Both the position numbers and the translations under genes were made by a program. From Pseudomonadales bacterium (GTDB taxonomy: Bacteria > Pseudomonadota > Gammaproteobacteria > Pseudomonadales > JAHRWD01), in NCBI GenBank assembly GCA_016763075.1, contig JAESUM010000023.1, positions 20,038 to 84,037 on the forward strand: 64,000 bases of DNA. The letters run 5' to 3'. Below are positions 62,554 to 64,000 of this stretch, in pieces; the stretch's first letter is position 1, and every line of letters starts with the position of its first letter. The notes under the pieces were generated by a model. That model made no database searches. It was not told where the DNA came from and was given only the letters and a program-made list of their open reading frames with translations.

Positions 62554-63846
62554 ATGAGTACCATCACAGAAAAGTTAATAAAAAAAGCTGAGCGTGACCC
62601 ACGAAATATGTACGGGCGCGACGCTTATTCCATTGACCTTAAAGATTACGACATTGCTCAATCAGCGCTGTTTCATACCAATACATTTTGGTCTTTTTTT
62701 GACCGAATGAGAAAAGAAGCGCCGGTACATTTTTGCCCAGACTCAATGGAAAATGGCCCTTACTGGTCGGTTACAAAATACAAAGATATTATGGAAGTCG
62801 AAAGTCGGCCTGATCTTTATTCATCTGAAGATGGCGGCGTTTCTATTCGGCGGCGAATGGAAAAAGTCGACCGACCCAGTTTTATATCAATGGATGAACC
62901 TGAACACGGCAAGCAAAGGATTGCAGTGCAAGGGGTGGTCGCGCCAAGCAACTTGGCAGTATTAGAGCCGATCATTCGCGAGCGCTGCGCATCGATACTG
63001 GATTCATTGCCGCTGAATGAAACCTTTAACTGGGTAGATAAAGTTTCGATTGAGCTTACTACCCAAATGCTAGCGACTCTGTTTGATTTCCCCTTTGAGG
63101 AGCGCAGCAAACTAACCTATTGGTCCGATATTGCTACATCAAACCCAGATATCGACGGAATGGTTTCTTCAGACGAAGAACGCGAACGTATCTTATGGGA
63201 AGAATGCTTGCCTGCCTTTACAAAGCTTTGGAATGAACGGGTGAATGCCGAGCCAAGTTTTGACCTGATCTCAATGCTGGCCCATGGTGAAAATACACGT
63301 AACATGGACCCGGCAACGTTTTTGGGCAACCTAACGTTGTTGATTGTTGGCGGTAACGATACCACTCGCAACTCTATTTCTGGAAGCGTATTGGCGCTAA
63401 ATGAGTTCCCAGATCAATACGACAAATTGCGTGCGAACCCAGACTTGGTAACAACGTTGGTGCCTGAAATTATTCGCTGGCAAACACCTCTTACCCATAT
63501 GGCTCGAACTGCTTTAGTGGATACCACCTTAGGCGGTAAACAAATTAACAAAGGTGACCGCGTGGTGATGTGGTACGTCTCGGGCAATCGAGATGAAGAG
63601 ATGATTGACCAACCCTATGAATTTATTATTGATCGGAAAAAACCACGTCAGCATTTGTCATTCGGCTTCGGTATTCATCGATGCATGGGGAACCGGTTAG
63701 CGGAAATGCAGCTGCGAGTTATTTGGGAAGAAATCTTAAAACGCTTTGATAAAATTGAAGTGGTTGGAACTCCAGAGCGCAATAAATCGACCTTCATTAA
63801 AGGGTTTTCAAACTTACCGGTGCGATTGCATCCAGTAAATAAATAG
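62554..63846 (+). CDS. Cytochrome P450, CYP153 type (copy 4)
   Basis: The longest of the four at 430 residues, with an extra basic N-terminus (EKLIKKAERDPRNMYG) before the common RDAYSIDLKDYDIAQ block. It has IVGGNDTTRNSISGS, EIIRWQTPLTHMARTA (ExxR), and heme loop FGFGIHRCMGNR with Cys377. The C-terminal KGFSNLPVRLHP matches the family. ATG 62554, eight bases after GGAG, is preferred over ATG 62548, which lies only two bases after it. A terminator follows 18 bp beyond the stop, ending the cluster. Confidence 0.92.
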   Translation: MSTITEKLIKKAERDPRNMYGRDAYSIDLKDYDIAQSALFHTNTFWSFFDRMRKEAPVHFCPDSMENGPYWSVTKYKDIMEVESRPDLYSSEDGGVSIRRRMEKVDRPSFISMDEPEHGKQRIAVQGVVAPSNLAVLEPIIRERCASILDSLPLNETFNWVDKVSIELTTQMLATLFDFPFEERSKLTYWSDIATSNPDIDGMVSSDEERERILWEECLPAFTKLWNERVNAEPSFDLISMLAHGENTRNMDPATFLGNLTLLIVGGNDTTRNSISGSVLALNEFPDQYDKLRANPDLVTTLVPEIIRWQTPLTHMARTALVDTTLGGKQINKGDRVVMWYVSGNRDEEMIDQPYEFIIDRKKPRQHLSFGFGIHRCMGNRLAEMQLRVIWEEILKRFDKIEVVGTPERNKSTFIKGFSNLPVRLHPVNK

Positions 63847-63864
63847 TCTGCTTTCTACACTTAT

Positions 63865-63909
63865 AAAAAGCCTGCCTGATTTCGATATAAGAATCAGGCA
63901 GGCTTTTTT
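63865..63909. terminator. Bidirectional terminator after P450 copy 4
   Basis: AAAAAGCCTGCCTGATT (63865-63881) pairs with AATCAGGCAGGCTTTTT (63892-63908) around a ten-base loop. T runs lie at the proper end on both strands, so it can stop the P450 operon and the gene entering from the right. Confidence 0.93.
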
Positions 63910-63919
63910 ATGCACGATA

Positions 63920-64000
63920 TTATGTTCGTGGTGTGTGTTTGCTGGTTGCGTTATCCCAGGGTGATGGTTTTTTCTTTTTTGGTGCGGGTGCGGGTGCGGG
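63920..64000 (-). CDS. C-terminal fragment of an unknown protein with a Pro-Ala/Lys tail
   Basis: A minus-strand frame runs in from the right edge for 26 codons to TAA at 63920. It reads PAPAPAPKKKKPSPWDNATS and a few more residues. The Pro-Ala repeats come from a GGTGCG hexamer repeat at the very edge (from 63985). This could be the disordered end of a real protein, or chance. The terminator just downstream, usable from this strand, favours a gene. Confidence 0.35.
   Translation of the reverse strand, partial: PAPAPAPKKKKPSPWDNATSKHTPRT

Noticed and set aside
57395..63846. P450 cluster as a sterol side-chain (CYP125/CYP142) system
   Set aside because: The N-terminal DVxxPxLF and PVHYC blocks and the long HLSFGFGIHRCMGNR loop match CYP153, and no sterol genes lie near.

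Overview
The window is chromosomal DNA of a gammaproteobacterium. The order lptD-surA-pdxA-rsmA-apaH, with an amgK-type kinase diverging from lptD, and the presence of dapE, rnhA-dnaQ, mltD, rimO, ttcA, rmuC and a CioAB-type cytochrome bd are typical of that class. The Pseudomonadales/Cellvibrionales side is suggested by the amgK/lptD arrangement. Base composition looks moderate (no count was run). The CYP153-type P450 genes at the right end point to a hydrocarbon- or lipid-oxidising, probably marine, bacterium; that last step is inference. I found no rRNA, tRNA, CRISPR array, phage or complete insertion sequence.

Layout. 1-6.9 kb: outer-membrane biogenesis and housekeeping genes (amgK fragment, lptD, surA, pdxA, rsmA, apaH). 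pdxA appears to begin at an ATT codon, and apaG is missing from its usual place. 7-14.9 kb: TerD, a YqaA-type membrane protein, a coiled-coil protein, an acyl-CoA ligase-like enzyme, dapE, a GFA-family protein, an SDR and an orphan CheR-like domain. 15-17.9 kb: a frameshifted Sel1-like gene, then a MFS transporter-methyltransferase pair divergent from a MarR regulator, with a perfect palindrome between them. 18-24.2 kb: cydAB with a one-base frameshift in cydB, a PAS-GGDEF protein preceded by an 11-copy hexanucleotide repeat, a secreted Cys/Lys/Pro-rich protein and glpK.

24.3-28.4 kb is an eroded, probably rearranged patch. It holds an intact ycaQ-type gene, a membrane protein, an alpha/beta hydrolase broken by an amber codon, a 29-codon remnant of a second ycaQ, and a Cys-periodic reading frame broken by TGA. 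28.5-38.2 kb: selO, a DUF6279-like lipoprotein, a Baeyer-Villiger/FMO-type monooxygenase, a peptidoglycan-binding protein, MFS, TraB/GumN, and two hydrolases. 38.4-44 kb: rmuC, dnaQ-rnhA-methyltransferase, mltD. 44-54.8 kb: HDOD-GAF protein, a predicted outer-membrane barrel, an RND adaptor-pump pair, an LCAT-like hydrolase, ttcA and rimO.

54.9-63.9 kb is the most distinctive part. A pair of MaoC-type hot-dog dehydratases is followed by a ferredoxin reductase, a CYP153-type P450, a [2Fe-2S] ferredoxin and three more CYP153 paralogues, all on one strand. One electron-transfer chain (NAD(P)H -> FAD reductase -> [2Fe-2S] ferredoxin) could feed all four terminal hydroxylases. The acyl-CoA ligase, SDR, BVMO-like enzyme and MaoC proteins are plausible later steps in oxidising alkyl chains, though nothing in the sequence proves that they are co-regulated. 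A perfect 11-bp inverted repeat before the second P450 shares a 9-mer with the promoter region of the first, which makes it a candidate operator for the cluster.
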